Source of the DNA: Bacteroidia bacterium
GTDB lineage: Bacteria > Bacteroidota > Bacteroidia > Flavobacteriales > Flavobacteriaceae
Direction: 5' to 3'
DNA length: 64,000 bases
Assembly (NCBI GenBank): GCA_030427865.1
Contig: JAUICK010000002.1
Span: 186,001-250,000 of the forward strand
Part shown: piece after piece, positions 44,196-53,343 of the stretch
How positions within the stretch are numbered: position 1 is the first letter of the stretch
How the letters are laid out: every line of letters starts with the position of its first letter
Notes under the pieces: generated by a model
What the model saw: only the letters and a program-made list of their open reading frames with translations
What the model was told of the DNA's origin: nothing
Databases searched by the model: none
Position numbers and translations under genes: made by a program

Positions 44196-45098
44196 TTAAT
44201 TAATTGTAAATAACAACATTGATAAAATTCCAAATAGCATAATCACTTTCATTAAATTACTTAATTTAGAAAAATCTTTTTTTGTTTTTGCTGTCCATAA
44301 TTTACTCATAAAATTAATAGTTGGAAAGATTAAAAAAACAATTCCAAAAACTAAAAATAAATAATTATCTTGAAGAAATTGAATGACGATAATCAAAAAA
44401 AATAATAGTAGACTACTACAGAAAAAAGCGACTTTAGCAGCTCTTTTTCGACCAATTACAATGGGTAATGTTTTGGCTTTAAGTTTTAAATCACCATTAA
44501 TATCTTCTATATCTTTTATAATTTCTCTGATGAATGTTGTTAAAAAGGAAAATATAATGTAGGTAAAAACGAAAATAATATCAATTCGTATTGCAAATAA
44601 TTCATCATCATTATTATCAATTCTAAAATCATAAGAAAATACTAAATAAATAACGAAAACACATAAAATTGAAACTAAGAGATTCCCTAATAAAACTTTT
44701 CTTTTTAAATTTTTTGAATAAAAATATAACCCAATAATAGTAAATAAAAAATAAAAAGAATGATATGGTAATTGTTTATTAAATGATAAATAAACTCCAA
44801 AAATTAAACCTAATAACGTTAGCAAATAATAAGTTTTCCAAGCATTTTTTTTGGAAATAGTTACATCAATAAAAATGGTATTGGGTTTATTGATTTTATC
44901 AGCTTCAACATCAAAAATATCATTAATTATATAACCTCCTGCAGTAATTAAAACAACTGATAAAGCTAAAAGGGTAAAGTCTAAATGAGATAAATAAGTT
45001 TCTTTTAAAAAAGATTTTATTAATGCATATTTCGTTAAAATCATTGTTAATAAAACCATTAGAAGGTTTTTGTAACGAATGAGTTTTAAAAAGTCCAT
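44196..45098 (-). CDS. UbiA-family prenyltransferase (geranylgeranylglycerol-phosphate type)
   Basis: This integral membrane protein has 300 residues and about eight helices. The first Asp-rich motif NDIFDVEADKINKPN lies near residues 59-73, and the second, DIEDINGDLKLKAKTLP, near 195-211; together they bind prenyl diphosphate and Mg2+. The closest annotated relatives in Bacteroidota are called geranylgeranylglycerol-phosphate geranylgeranyltransferases, the archaeal lipid enzyme, though a quinone role cannot be excluded. Its start overlaps the smpB stop by one base. Confidence 0.82.
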   Translation of the reverse strand: MDFLKLIRYKNLLMVLLTMILTKYALIKSFLKETYLSHLDFTLLALSVVLITAGGYIINDIFDVEADKINKPNTIFIDVTISKKNAWKTYYLLTLLGLIFGVYLSFNKQLPYHSFYFLFTIIGLYFYSKNLKRKVLLGNLLVSILCVFVIYLVFSYDFRIDNNDDELFAIRIDIIFVFTYIIFSFLTTFIREIIKDIEDINGDLKLKAKTLPIVIGRKRAAKVAFFCSSLLLFFLIIVIQFLQDNYLFLVFGIVFLIFPTINFMSKLWTAKTKKDFSKLSNLMKVIMLFGILSMLLFTIN

Positions 45099-45565
45099 TA
45101 TGCGTTAAAACTTTTTTTAATTCTTGCCAAATCTCGCTTATTATCTCTGTCTTTTAATACATTTCGTTTGTCGTGCGTTTGTTTTCCTTTGGCCAAAGCA
45201 ATTTCTAATTTGGCAAAACCTCTATCATTAATAAATAAACGAAGTGGAACAATTGTATTTCCTTTGGCTTCAACATCTTTTTTTAAACTACGTAATTCAC
45301 GTTTATTTAAGAGTAAACGTCTTTCGCTTTTAGGTTTATGATTAAAGTGATGACCGAACATATATTCTTGAATATACATGTTTACGATAAACAGTTCTCC
45401 ACGTTCATTAAATTCGCAAAAACTCTCTGTAATTCTTGCTTGACTGTTTCTAATCGATTTTATTTCTGTTCCTGTTAACTGAATTCCAGCAACATATTTA
45501 TCGAGAATTTCATATTCGAAACGTGCTTTTTTATTCTGTATGTTTATTTTTTTTTGCACAGTCAT
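45098..45565 (-). CDS. smpB: SsrA-binding protein SmpB
   Basis: SmpB binds tmRNA and delivers it to stalled ribosomes. The 155-residue protein shows NKKARFEYEILDKYVAGIQL, TGTEIKSIRNSQARI, SFCEF and the basic C-terminal tail GKQTHDKRNVLKDRDNKRDL, matching the family along its length. Its stop overlaps the prenyltransferase start by one base. The tmRNA gene is not in the window. Confidence 0.96.
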   Translation of the reverse strand: MTVQKKINIQNKKARFEYEILDKYVAGIQLTGTEIKSIRNSQARITESFCEFNERGELFIVNMYIQEYMFGHHFNHKPKSERRLLLNKRELRSLKKDVEAKGNTIVPLRLFINDRGFAKLEIALAKGKQTHDKRNVLKDRDNKRDLARIKKSFNA

Positions 45566-45669
45566 TGACTGGTTTTATTTTGTTTAATTTAAACAAAGAT
45601 ACATTTTTGATTAAGATAAAAGAAGTGTAATTTTACAACTCATTATTTAATAGAACCAAACAAAAACTA

Positions 45670-46395
45670 ATGCGATATTTATTTATACTTTTGGCTACTT
45701 TTTTTATTTCCTGTAATACCTCTAAACCTAAGTTAACTGCTCAAGAAATAATAGATAAATCTATTGTATACTCTGGAGTTGATAAGGTTGCCAACTCAGA
45801 AATTACGTTTAATTTTAGAGCAAAAAAATATAGTGCTAAAAGAAGTAATGGAAATTTTAAACTAATAAGAACTTCAGATAGTATTTTAGATATTTTAAGC
45901 AATAGCGGTTTTAAAAGATTTATAAATTCTAAACCTATGCGTTTAGTAGATTCTATGGCATCTAAATATGCCAATTCAGTAAACTCTGTACATTATTTTT
46001 CTGTGTTACCTTTTGGTCTAAATGATAAAGCAGTTCGTAAAAAGTTACTAACTTCATCTACCGTAAAAGGAAAAGAATATTATAAAGTAGAAATTACATT
46101 TTCTGAAGATGGAGGAGGAGAAGATTTTGAGGATGTGTTTATTTATTGGATTGGTAAAGAAAATTTTTTAGTTGATTATTTAGCGTACTCTTACCATACA
46201 AATGGTGGAGGAAAACGTTTTAGAGTGTTAAAAGAACAGTGCGTTAAAAACGGAATTCGTTTTGTAGATTATCATAATTACAAACCCTTAAACAAATCAA
46301 TTTCTTTGATTGATATAGATAAAGCTTTTGAAAACAATCAGTTAGAAAAAGTGTCAGAAATTGTTTTAAAAGATATTAAGGTTAAACTATTCTAA
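45670..46395 (+). CDS. DUF6503-like lipoprotein
   Basis: The 241-residue protein has a lipoprotein signal MRYLFILLATFFISCNTSKP (lipidated Cys about residue 15). The mature part is beta-rich with ITFNFRAKKYSAKRSNGNF, HYFSVLPFGLNDKAVRK and GKEYYKVEITFSEDGGGEDF. This resembles LolA-like outer membrane lipoproteins placed in DUF6503, widespread in Flavobacteriaceae. It is likely anchored in the outer membrane. The function is unknown. Confidence 0.72.
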   Translation: MRYLFILLATFFISCNTSKPKLTAQEIIDKSIVYSGVDKVANSEITFNFRAKKYSAKRSNGNFKLIRTSDSILDILSNSGFKRFINSKPMRLVDSMASKYANSVNSVHYFSVLPFGLNDKAVRKKLLTSSTVKGKEYYKVEITFSEDGGGEDFEDVFIYWIGKENFLVDYLAYSYHTNGGGKRFRVLKEQCVKNGIRFVDYHNYKPLNKSISLIDIDKAFENNQLEKVSEIVLKDIKVKLF

Positions 46396-46454
46396 TAAAT
46401 CTTTTATTCTTGTATAGATAAGAATGGCAAAACAATAAAAGCTGTATATTATTT

Positions 46455-46952
46455 TTAGTTTACTTTTTCGATTTTACCAATTTTTTGTTCACCAAAGATA
46501 GTAACAATATATAAGCTCGAATTATCATCATCTTTCATCCATTCATATTTTTTTTCCCCCAATATTTTATTGGCAAAAACAGGAGTTGTATTGCTATGAC
46601 CTACTACTAAAACTGTTTTTCCTTTGGTGTTTTGCTGAAAAATAGAATCGTACATTTTTCTTGGGTTGTAATTAATGATTGCTAAACCTTTGCTTTCTGC
46701 TGTTGGCTCAGCAGTTTGCATAGTTCTATTATATTTGGTAGAATAGACAGCATCTAAATCAATATCACTAAAATATTCTGCCCATTTTTTGGCTCTTTCT
46801 AAACCTTTCTTGTTTAAATTAGGATTTCTATTAGTTTTGTCTGTTCTATCTTTTTCTGCATGACGAATTAAGTAGTACGTTGTGGTTTCATCTGAACTAC
46901 AAGAGAATAATACACTAAAAGCGAAAACGAAAAGAAAGAAAAGTTTTTTCAT
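46455..46952 (-). CDS. Histidine phosphatase-family lipoprotein
   Basis: The protein starts at 46952 with MKKLFFLFVFAFSVLFSCSS, a lipoprotein signal with lipidation at Cys 18; an earlier ATG at 46973 would bury it. The catalytic motif YYLIRHAEKD (phosphorylated His) near residue 33 and LVVGHSNTTP near residue 115 supply the active-site His pair. It lacks the usual Gly of RHG, as in the SixA/phosphoglycerate mutase-like subgroup. It should act as a periplasmic phosphatase; the substrate is unknown. Confidence 0.82.
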   Translation of the reverse strand: MKKLFFLFVFAFSVLFSCSSDETTTYYLIRHAEKDRTDKTNRNPNLNKKGLERAKKWAEYFSDIDLDAVYSTKYNRTMQTAEPTAESKGLAIINYNPRKMYDSIFQQNTKGKTVLVVGHSNTTPVFANKILGEKKYEWMKDDDNSSLYIVTIFGEQKIGKIEKVN

Positions 46953-46990
46953 AATTATTGATTTAAGTATCAAATATACTTAAAAAGAAA

Positions 46991-47014
46991 AAGCGATGTT
47001 AAATTGCATCGCTT
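46991..47014 (-). terminator. Terminator after the small lipoprotein gene
   Basis: The stem AAGCGATG/CATCGCTT has an 8-nt loop and, on the minus strand, is followed by TTTTCTTTTT. It lies 14 nt past the stop of the gene at 47028-47480. Confidence 0.75.
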
Positions 47015-47027
47015 AAAAAAACTAAAG

Positions 47028-47480
47028 TTATATCTCTCTTTTTTGATTTTTATAAAAATTATTTTTAACAGAATCCATTCTTCTTAACAATTTGTCAATC
47101 TTTTTTTGATGTGATTGAAAACTGTTTTTAAAAAAATCATCTGTATAAAAATTATGTCTGTTAAACGGAGAGCTGTTTAAAAAATCTTTTGCAAAAATAG
47201 AATCTAAGGGCATAAATTGTTTGTTAAAATCTATTTTAAATTGATTAAAAACATCTCTTTCTAAAACAGAATCTCCTTTAATGTTTGAATAAAAATAAGA
47301 ATAAGTAGAATCTAAAGCTATTAAGTTTCCATTTTTATCATATTTTTTATTCACTTTAATTTTAGTTTGGGGTTTTAAAGAGTCCCTCTCAACACTATTA
47401 TCTACTTTTTCTTTGTTATTCTGACCTTGACAATTATAAAAAGACAAAGCCATTAACATATATATTGCTAATTTTTTCAT
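47028..47480 (-). CDS. Hypothetical lipoprotein
   Basis: The ATG at 47480 gives MKKLAIYMLMALSFYNCQGQ, a lipoprotein signal (Cys 17). The mature part of about 133 residues is rich in Lys, Asn, Ser and Phe; the second half (SPFNRHNFYTDDFFKNSFQS) is probably helical. I recognise no domain. It ends with a terminator and lies on the far side of a MITE-like element from hsp20, so it has its own promoter. An ATG at 47501 would only add a weak N-terminal tail. Confidence 0.6.
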   Translation of the reverse strand: MKKLAIYMLMALSFYNCQGQNNKEKVDNSVERDSLKPQTKIKVNKKYDKNGNLIALDSTYSYFYSNIKGDSVLERDVFNQFKIDFNKQFMPLDSIFAKDFLNSSPFNRHNFYTDDFFKNSFQSHQKKIDKLLRRMDSVKNNFYKNQKREI

Positions 47481-47506
47481 CACTTTAAAATTTAGATTCA
47501 TATTAA

Positions 47507-47643
47507 AATGAGGCTGTCTAACAAATGTCGTCTTTAATGAAAGTGAAGAATCTTAATAGTATTAAAATTCTGTTTTATAGATAATTAAAATTTTTCGATT
47601 GCGCTCAAAATGTTAATAAAACCACTTTTTAGACAGCCTCATT
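47507..47643. mobile_element. MITE-like element with 15-bp terminal inverted repeats
   Basis: The 137-bp element has perfect ends AATGAGGCTGTCTAA (47507-47521) and its complement (47629-47643). The inside is AT-rich with no ORF. Such ends with a GAGGCTGTCTAA core resemble IS termini, so this may be a non-autonomous derivative of an IS. No transposase is in the window. I cannot see a clear target duplication beyond the terminal ATT/AAT. Confidence 0.65.
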
Positions 47644-47660
47644 GTAACCAACCAATTAAC

Positions 47661-48089
47661 TTACTTTACCTCAATTAGTTTAGCAGGTTTAGGTTTTGCT
47701 TCTTCTAATTTTGGAATTGTAATTTTTAATTCACCATTTTTATAAGTGGCCTTAATTTTATCATTATCGATAACGCCTTTGGGCAAGGTAAAACTTCTTT
47801 TAAAAGACATATAACTATATTCTTTACGTGTATAACTTTCATTAGAAGTATCATTATTTGATGTTTTTTCTGATGAAATAGTTAAAATGTCATTGTCTAA
47901 ATCTATTTTAAAGTCTTTCTTGTCCATTCCTGGTACAGCAACATCTACAATAAACTCATTTTCATTTTCTTTAATGTTTACAGCAGGTAAAGTTGTATTA
48001 GTATCAGAAAAATTGGATGTTGACCAATCTCTAAAAAAGTCGTTAAAGACATTTGGTAAAACTGGAAAATCTGTGTTTTTTACTAACAT
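47661..48089 (-). CDS. Small heat-shock protein Hsp20 (alpha-crystallin family)
   Basis: This is a 142-residue holdase chaperone. The alpha-crystallin domain covers about residues 38-130, with EFIVDVAVPGMDKKDFKIDL, the conserved FKRSFTLPKGV and ATYKNGELKITIPK, and the C-terminal tail ends KPAKLIEVK (the usual I-x-I motif is not clear). It is monocistronic. A perfect 38-bp palindrome lies about 75 bp upstream and shares its core with the clpB upstream region, so both may be heat-regulated by one factor. Confidence 0.93.
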   Translation of the reverse strand: MLVKNTDFPVLPNVFNDFFRDWSTSNFSDTNTTLPAVNIKENENEFIVDVAVPGMDKKDFKIDLDNDILTISSEKTSNNDTSNESYTRKEYSYMSFKRSFTLPKGVIDNDKIKATYKNGELKITIPKLEEAKPKPAKLIEVK

Positions 48090-48163
48090 AATTTTTACAT
48101 TTTTAGGTTAAACATTATTCTTTTTTATAAAGTAATAAGCAAAAAAAATACCACTTTAAAAAG

Positions 48164-48201
48164 AATGTCATTTTTTCAGATGCATCTGAAAAAATGACAT
48201 T
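48164..48201. promoter_or_regulatory. Perfect 38-bp palindrome upstream of hsp20
   Basis: AATGTCATTTTTTCAGATG (48164-48182) is followed by its exact complement through 48201. It lies 75 bp upstream of the hsp20 ATG. In the sense direction it contains GAAAAAATGAC, close to GACAAAATGAC upstream of clpB. It could be an operator, or a hairpin that ends clpB read-through. Confidence 0.55.
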
Positions 48202-48231
48202 ATGTTATTGATTTTAAGTTTATTGCAAAAA

Positions 48232-48268
48232 GAAAAGGTGGCTTATTATAAAATATTACCACCTTTTC
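48232..48268 (-). terminator. Terminator of clpB
   Basis: On the minus strand GAAAAGGTGG and CCACCTTTTC form a 10-bp stem with a 17-nt AT-rich loop, followed by TTTTT. It begins 20 nt after the clpB stop. Confidence 0.75.
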
Positions 48269-48287
48269 AAATCAACCAAACTAAAAA

Positions 48288-50894
48288 TTAATTTTCTACC
48301 AAATCAGATTGATTTCTAAAAACTAATTTATCATCAAATGCGTCTAATAAAATAATACTATCTGTTGTTATTTTTCCAGATAAAATTTCTTTAGACAACT
48401 GATTTAATACTTCTTTTTGAATGACTCTTTTTACAGGTCTTGCACCAAATTCTGGCTGATAACCTTTGTTTGCCAAATATGCGATAGCTTCATCTGTTGC
48501 ATCTAAAGTAATTTCTTGTTTACCAATCATTTTCTTTAAGTGTTCTAATTGTAACTTAACAATTTCGAAAATATCTTTTTGAGTTAATGGTGTAAACATA
48601 ATTACATCATCTATTCTATTTAAAAACTCTGGTCTTACAGATTGTTTTAACAAACCAAGAACCTCAATTTTTGCCAATTCAGTAACAGCATCTAAATCTG
48701 CTTTTGGGTCTGCAAATTTTTCTTGTATAATATGACTTCCCATATTTGAGGTCATAATAATTATGGTGTTTTTAAAATCTGCAACACGTCCTTTATTATC
48801 TGTTAGTCTACCTTCATCCAACACCTGTAATAAGACATTAAACGTGTCTGGATGTGCTTTTTCTATTTCATCTAAAAGCACTACAGAATACGGCCTTCTT
48901 CTTACAGCTTCAGTTAACTGCCCACCTTCATCATAACCAACATAACCTGGAGGCGCACCAACCAATCTGCTAACAGAATGACGCTCTTGATATTCGCTCA
49001 TATCTATTCTTGTCATTGCATTTTCATCATCAAATAAATACTCTGCTAATGCTTTCGCTAATTCTGTTTTTCCAACCCCAGTAGTTCCTAAAAACAAGAA
49101 ACTTCCAATAGGTTTATTTGGGTTTTGTAAACCCGCTTTAGAACGTCTCACAGCATCAGAAATGGCAACAATAGCTTCTTCTTGCCCAACCACTCTTTTG
49201 TGCAATTGATGTTCTAATTTTAAGAGTTTATCACGCTCTGATTGCACCATTTTAGTTACTGGAATTCCTGTCCATTTTGCCACAACTTCAGCAATATCAT
49301 CTAAAGTAACTTCTTCTTTTATTAGCGATTTTTCGTTCTGATTTTGTGCCAATATTTGTTGATATTCTTCTAACTTTTCTTGAGTTTCTTTTATTTTTCC
49401 GTATCTAATTTCTGCCACTTTTCCATAATCGCCTTCACGTTCTGCTTTTTCTGCTTCAACCTTAAAGTTTTCAATATCTAATTTCGCGTTCTGAATATTG
49501 TCTACAACTTCTTTTTCTGATTTCCATTTAGCATTTATGGTATTTCTTTCTTCTTTTAAATTAGCTAAATCTGAACGTAAAGATTTTAGTTTTGCTTCAT
49601 CTTTTTCACGTTTTATAGCTTCAATTTCAATTTCTAATTGCATAATTTTACGGTCTAAAACATCCAATTCTTCTGGTTTTGAATTGATTTCCATACGCAA
49701 TTTAGAAGCAGCTTCATCCATTAAATCTATAGCTTTATCTGGTAAAAATCTATTGGTAATGTATCTTTGAGATAACTCAACCGCTCCAATAATTGCTTCG
49801 TCTTTAATACGAACTTTATGATGTGTTTCGTACTTTTCTTTAATTCCTCTTAAAATAGAAATGGCACTTTCTGTATCTGGCTCATCTACAATTACTTTTT
49901 GAAAACGACGTTCTAAAGCTTTGTCTTTCTCGAAATATTTTTGATATTCATCTAAAGTTGTTGCTCCAATTGCGCGTAATTCTCCACGAGCTAAAGCTGG
50001 TTTTAAAATGTTAGCAGCATCCATTGCTCCTTGTCCACCACCAGCACCAACTAATGTGTGAATTTCGTCAATAAAGAGTACAATATCTCCATTAGAAGAG
50101 GTTACTTCTTTAATTACTGCTTTTAAACGTTCTTCGAATTCACCTTTGTATTTTGCACCAGCAATTAAAGCGCCCATATCTAATGAAAAAATGAGCTTGT
50201 CTTTGAGGTTTTCAGGCACATCACCATCTACAATTCTGTGCGCTAAACCCTCTGCAATAGCAGTTTTACCTGTTCCGGGTTCACCCACTAATATTGGATT
50301 GTTCTTTGTTCTACGAGATAAAATTTGTAGCAATCTTCGTATTTCTTCATCTCTACCAATTACAGGGTCTAATTTACCATTTTGCGCTAATAGATTTAGG
50401 TTTTTCGCATATTTATTTAAAGAATTATAAGTTTCTTCTTGAGATTGAGAAGTAACTCTTTCTCCTTTTCTTAATTCTTCAATGGCTGCTTTTAAATGTT
50501 TTTCAGTAACACCTTGATCTTTTAAAATTTGCGCTATGCTAGATTTAGATTTAAAAATAGCTAAGATTAAATGTTCAATAGAAACATAATCATCTTTCAT
50601 GTTTTTGGCAATGATTGAGGCTTCATTTAGCGTTTTTCCTGCTTCTCTAGACAATAATATTTCTGCACCAGAAACTTTTGCAAAACTTTGCAACTGTTTA
50701 TCTAAAATTTGTTCTAATGGATTAATATTAACGTTCAGTTTTTTCAATAAAAAAGGTAAAACATTTTCATCTACTTGTGTTAAAGCTTTAAAAATATGTT
50801 CGTTTTCTATTTGATTATGACCATAACTTTGCGCCAATTGTTGCGCCAATTGTATGGTTTCTTGTGATTTTGTTGTATAATTATTAAAATTCAT
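48288..50894 (-). CDS. clpB: ATP-dependent disaggregase ClpB
   Basis: This hexameric AAA+ chaperone rescues aggregated proteins together with DnaK. The 868-residue protein has the N domain (about 1-145, two Clp repeats), the first ATPase domain with Walker A GEPGTGKT (near residue 206), the coiled-coil middle domain (about 400-525), and the second ATPase domain with GTTGVGKT (near residue 607) and the [17 protein letters not shown] pore region. The length is typical. The upstream region shares a dyad motif with hsp20. Confidence 0.97.
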   Translation of the reverse strand: MNFNNYTTKSQETIQLAQQLAQSYGHNQIENEHIFKALTQVDENVLPFLLKKLNVNINPLEQILDKQLQSFAKVSGAEILLSREAGKTLNEASIIAKNMKDDYVSIEHLILAIFKSKSSIAQILKDQGVTEKHLKAAIEELRKGERVTSQSQEETYNSLNKYAKNLNLLAQNGKLDPVIGRDEEIRRLLQILSRRTKNNPILVGEPGTGKTAIAEGLAHRIVDGDVPENLKDKLIFSLDMGALIAGAKYKGEFEERLKAVIKEVTSSNGDIVLFIDEIHTLVGAGGGQGAMDAANILKPALARGELRAIGATTLDEYQKYFEKDKALERRFQKVIVDEPDTESAISILRGIKEKYETHHKVRIKDEAIIGAVELSQRYITNRFLPDKAIDLMDEAASKLRMEINSKPEELDVLDRKIMQLEIEIEAIKREKDEAKLKSLRSDLANLKEERNTINAKWKSEKEVVDNIQNAKLDIENFKVEAEKAEREGDYGKVAEIRYGKIKETQEKLEEYQQILAQNQNEKSLIKEEVTLDDIAEVVAKWTGIPVTKMVQSERDKLLKLEHQLHKRVVGQEEAIVAISDAVRRSKAGLQNPNKPIGSFLFLGTTGVGKTELAKALAEYLFDDENAMTRIDMSEYQERHSVSRLVGAPPGYVGYDEGGQLTEAVRRRPYSVVLLDEIEKAHPDTFNVLLQVLDEGRLTDNKGRVADFKNTIIIMTSNMGSHIIQEKFADPKADLDAVTELAKIEVLGLLKQSVRPEFLNRIDDVIMFTPLTQKDIFEIVKLQLEHLKKMIGKQEITLDATDEAIAYLANKGYQPEFGARPVKRVIQKEVLNQLSKEILSGKITTDSIILLDAFDDKLVFRNQSDLVEN

Positions 50895-50960
50895 TTTCTA
50901 AACTTTTTTATTTTTTAGATTAGTAGAAAGCAATTTTAGTACCATCTATAAATTTGCAGA

Positions 50961-50985
50961 TTAACAAGTCATTTTGTCTTGTTAA
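50961..50985. promoter_or_regulatory. Inverted repeat upstream of clpB
   Basis: TTAACAAG-TCATTTTGT-CTTGTTAA has perfect 8-bp arms and lies 67 bp upstream of the clpB ATG. Its core read in the clpB direction is GACAAAATGAC, similar to GAAAAAATGAC in the hsp20 palindrome at nearly the same distance. It may be a binding site of a shared stress regulator. Confidence 0.5.
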
Positions 50986-51058
50986 ACCTTAGTTTTACTG
51001 ACTTTATGACTGATGAAAGTTTATTATCTTTACTTCGACAAAAGATAAAAACATTACA

Positions 51059-51460
51059 ATGGGCATATTCAATACAATTTTTGGAAGTAAAGTTGGAAAT
51101 TCATCAAAAGAAGACAAAAAGGCGTTGGTAAATTGGATTGCGTTAACTACAATAGAACAGTTAAAAGAAATTAAAGAACAATCTAAAACAGAATCGATTC
51201 TTATATTTAAGCATTCTACTCGATGTGGAATTAGTAGTATGGTTATTAAACGTTTTGAAAACCTTTTTCAAAAAGAACATCAAAAGTTAAAAGTATATTA
51301 TTTAGATATATTAAATTACAGAAATATTTCTGATGAAGTGGGTTATAAATTTCAAGTACTACACCAATCACCCCAGCTAATTGTGTTAAAAAATGGTATT
51401 TCTGTTTATAATGCCTCTCATTACGACATCACTCAAACGAATTTAACAAGATTTATATAG
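51059..51460 (+). CDS. ytxJ: Bacillithiol-system thioredoxin-like protein YtxJ
   Basis: The 133-residue cytoplasmic thioredoxin-fold protein carries FKHSTRCGISS with a single active-site Cys near residue 56 and the cis-Pro motif HQSPQLIVLKNG. This monothiol layout matches YtxJ, proposed as a bacilliredoxin that removes bacillithiol from proteins. Its presence suggests that the organism uses bacillithiol or a related thiol. It lies 36 nt before the helicase gene but with a separate promoter between. Confidence 0.85.
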   Translation: MGIFNTIFGSKVGNSSKEDKKALVNWIALTTIEQLKEIKEQSKTESILIFKHSTRCGISSMVIKRFENLFQKEHQKLKVYYLDILNYRNISDEVGYKFQVLHQSPQLIVLKNGISVYNASHYDITQTNLTRFI

Positions 51461-51466
51461 TTTAAA

Positions 51467-51499
51467 TTTGGGATAAACCTATTTTAAGTCTTATTTTTG
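51467..51499 (+). promoter_or_regulatory. Promoter of the DEAD/DEAH-box helicase gene
   Basis: TTTG at 51467-51470 and TATTTTTG at 51492-51499 are spaced by 21 nt. A start at about 51506 means that the in-frame TTG at 51497 cannot be used, and supports the TTG at 51521 as the initiator. Confidence 0.55.
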
Positions 51500-51520
51500 T
51501 CTCTTAAAATTTTTAAAATT

Positions 51521-53068
51521 TTGGCAGAAATAAACACTTCAGAAAAAGTAACAGGCAAAGAATTATATGGATATCAAAAAGATGCCCTTCAAGAAATCTT
51601 TAAGCGATTTGAAACAGCACCTCAAGATTATCATTTATTATACCAATTGCCTACTGGAGGTGGAAAAACAGTAATTTTTTCAGAAATTGTAAGACGTTAT
51701 TTACAAACATTTAAAAAGAAAGTTTTGGTCTTAACACATAGAATTGAGTTAAGCAAACAAACGTCTAAAATGTTAGATGAGTTTAGCGTTACCAATAAAA
51801 TTATAAATTCTACAGCTAAATTAGACGACCAGCATGAGTTTGATTGCTTTGTTGCTATGGTAGAAACGTTAAAAAATCGTTTAAATGATGATAAATTAGA
51901 TATTTCTGATATTGGGTTGGTAATAGTAGATGAAGCACATTACAACTCGTTTACCAAAATTTTTAAATTTTTCGACGATTCTTTTATTTTAGGTGTAACT
52001 GCAACCCCTTTAAGTTCTAACATTAAATTGCCAATGTATGAGAACTATCAAGAATTGTTTGTTGGAGAATCTATTCAAGATTTAATAGATAATGGTTATT
52101 TAGCAAAAGCAAATATGTATTATTACAACGTTGGGTTAACTTCTTTAGAAGTAGGAGCAAATGGAGATTACACAGTAAAATCATCAGAAGATTTATATAC
52201 CAATTCAGACATGTTATCTAAGTTGGTTTCTGCTTACGAAGAAACAGCCAAAGGCAAAAAAACCTTAATCTTTAATAATGGTATTAATACTTCTATTCAA
52301 GTATTTCACGCTTTTAAAAGAGCTGGTTATCCTATTGCACATTTAGACAATACCAATACAAAAAAAGAACGCGAGCTTATTTTAAGGTGGTTTCACAAAA
52401 CACCAAATGCCATTATTACCTCTGTAAGTATTTTAACTACTGGTTTTGATGAACCAAGTATAGAGGCCATCATATTAAATAGAGCTACTAAGTCTTTAAC
52501 TTTATATTATCAAATGATAGGGCGTGGATCTCGTATATTTGGAAATAAAACTACATTCGATGTGGTAGATTTAGGGAATAATTTCTACAGATTTGGTCCT
52601 TGGGGTGCAGATTTAGATTGGCAAAAAATGTTTAGGGCGCCAGATTATTACTTAAATGCAATTCTTTCTGATGAAGAAATTGAAAGCACGTTTCGATACG
52701 AATTACCAGCAGACGTAAAAAAAGAGTTTGCAAAATCTACAGATACTTATTTTGATATGAAGCAGGTATATATAGATACTATTAGAGCAGGAGAATCTTC
52801 TAAACGTGTTTTAGAAAAATCGATAGAACATCATGCAAAAATGTGTATAGAAAATAGTGAAGATGTTTTTGATGCTTTAATTTTAGCAAAAATGTTAGGA
52901 GAAGAAATTGATGATAGAATTAACAGATATGCCAAATGTATTTCTAAAAGTACGCACAACTTTGTAACTTGGTTAAAAGACGATTATAGAAAAAAATTAA
53001 ATGCGTACTTGCGCGCTAATTTCGATGAAGATTTCGAAAAAATTCATGGTTACCCTCCAGAAGATTAA
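51521..53068 (+). CDS. DEAD/DEAH-box (SF2) helicase
   Basis: This 515-residue superfamily 2 helicase has LPTGGGKTVIFSEI (motif I, Walker A), VIVDEAHYNSF (motif II, DEAH), LGVTATP (motif III) and, in the second RecA domain, TTGFDEPSIEAI with YYQMIGRGSR (motif VI). A helical C-terminal region of about 150 residues follows. It lacks restriction-enzyme or nuclease domains. It resembles the RadD/UvrB-like single-protein helicases. The TTG at 51521 is preferred because the earlier TTG overlaps the promoter. The role is probably repair or RNA processing. Confidence 0.85.
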   Translation: MAEINTSEKVTGKELYGYQKDALQEIFKRFETAPQDYHLLYQLPTGGGKTVIFSEIVRRYLQTFKKKVLVLTHRIELSKQTSKMLDEFSVTNKIINSTAKLDDQHEFDCFVAMVETLKNRLNDDKLDISDIGLVIVDEAHYNSFTKIFKFFDDSFILGVTATPLSSNIKLPMYENYQELFVGESIQDLIDNGYLAKANMYYYNVGLTSLEVGANGDYTVKSSEDLYTNSDMLSKLVSAYEETAKGKKTLIFNNGINTSIQVFHAFKRAGYPIAHLDNTNTKKERELILRWFHKTPNAIITSVSILTTGFDEPSIEAIILNRATKSLTLYYQMIGRGSRIFGNKTTFDVVDLGNNFYRFGPWGADLDWQKMFRAPDYYLNAILSDEEIESTFRYELPADVKKEFAKSTDTYFDMKQVYIDTIRAGESSKRVLEKSIEHHAKMCIENSEDVFDALILAKMLGEEIDDRINRYAKCISKSTHNFVTWLKDDYRKKLNAYLRANFDEDFEKIHGYPPED

Positions 53069-53120
53069 TCTTTATATAAAAAAATTAAAAGTAAATTTTT
53101 TTTTTCACTTTTTTTATAAT

Positions 53121-53154
53121 TTTGTTTTTTGTATTAAAAAATAATTTACATTTG
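53121..53154 (+). promoter_or_regulatory. Promoter upstream of the small ORF and polyamine operon
   Basis: TTTG at 53121-53124 and TACATTTG at 53147-53154 are spaced by 22 nt, an excellent Bacteroidota promoter. Transcription near 53161 would give a 270-nt leader before speA that contains a 54-codon ORF and two hairpins. Confidence 0.55.
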
Positions 53155-53174
53155 ACTCGCTTATTATAAGTTAA

Positions 53175-53339
53175 ATGTTTTGTTTTTCTTATTTCGGAAG
53201 TGATTTTTTATTGGAGACTATAAATCACAACGCATTTTGGAAATGTAACGAAAAAATTAAGGTTTCTCCGTTTTCTTATCAAATAGAATTGCAGTTATTT
53301 TCTAAACTGCACGTAGTTTACTTACAAATATTACAGTGA
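53175..53339 (+). CDS. Candidate 54-residue upstream ORF of speA
   Basis: An ATG at 53175, about 14 nt after the inferred transcription start, opens a 54-codon frame (MFCFSYFGSDFLLETI at the start, VVYLQILQ at the end). It has no recognisable domain. The stop at 53339 is followed by two hairpins: TTACTCT/AGAGTAA at 53344-53361 and CTAAAATTT/AAATTTTAG at 53370-53393. It may be a regulatory leader ORF for the polyamine operon or simply chance. Otherwise the 360-nt gap shows only T-rich DNA. Confidence 0.35.
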   Translation: MFCFSYFGSDFLLETINHNAFWKCNEKIKVSPFSYQIELQLFSKLHVVYLQILQ

Positions 53340-53343
53340 TAAC

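Noticed and set aside
46406..46427. ATTCTTG...AAGAAT palindrome as a third REP-like copy
   Set aside because: The arms match the hisA-hisF repeat only loosely, and the AT-rich sequence makes such short palindromes common, so I did not list it.
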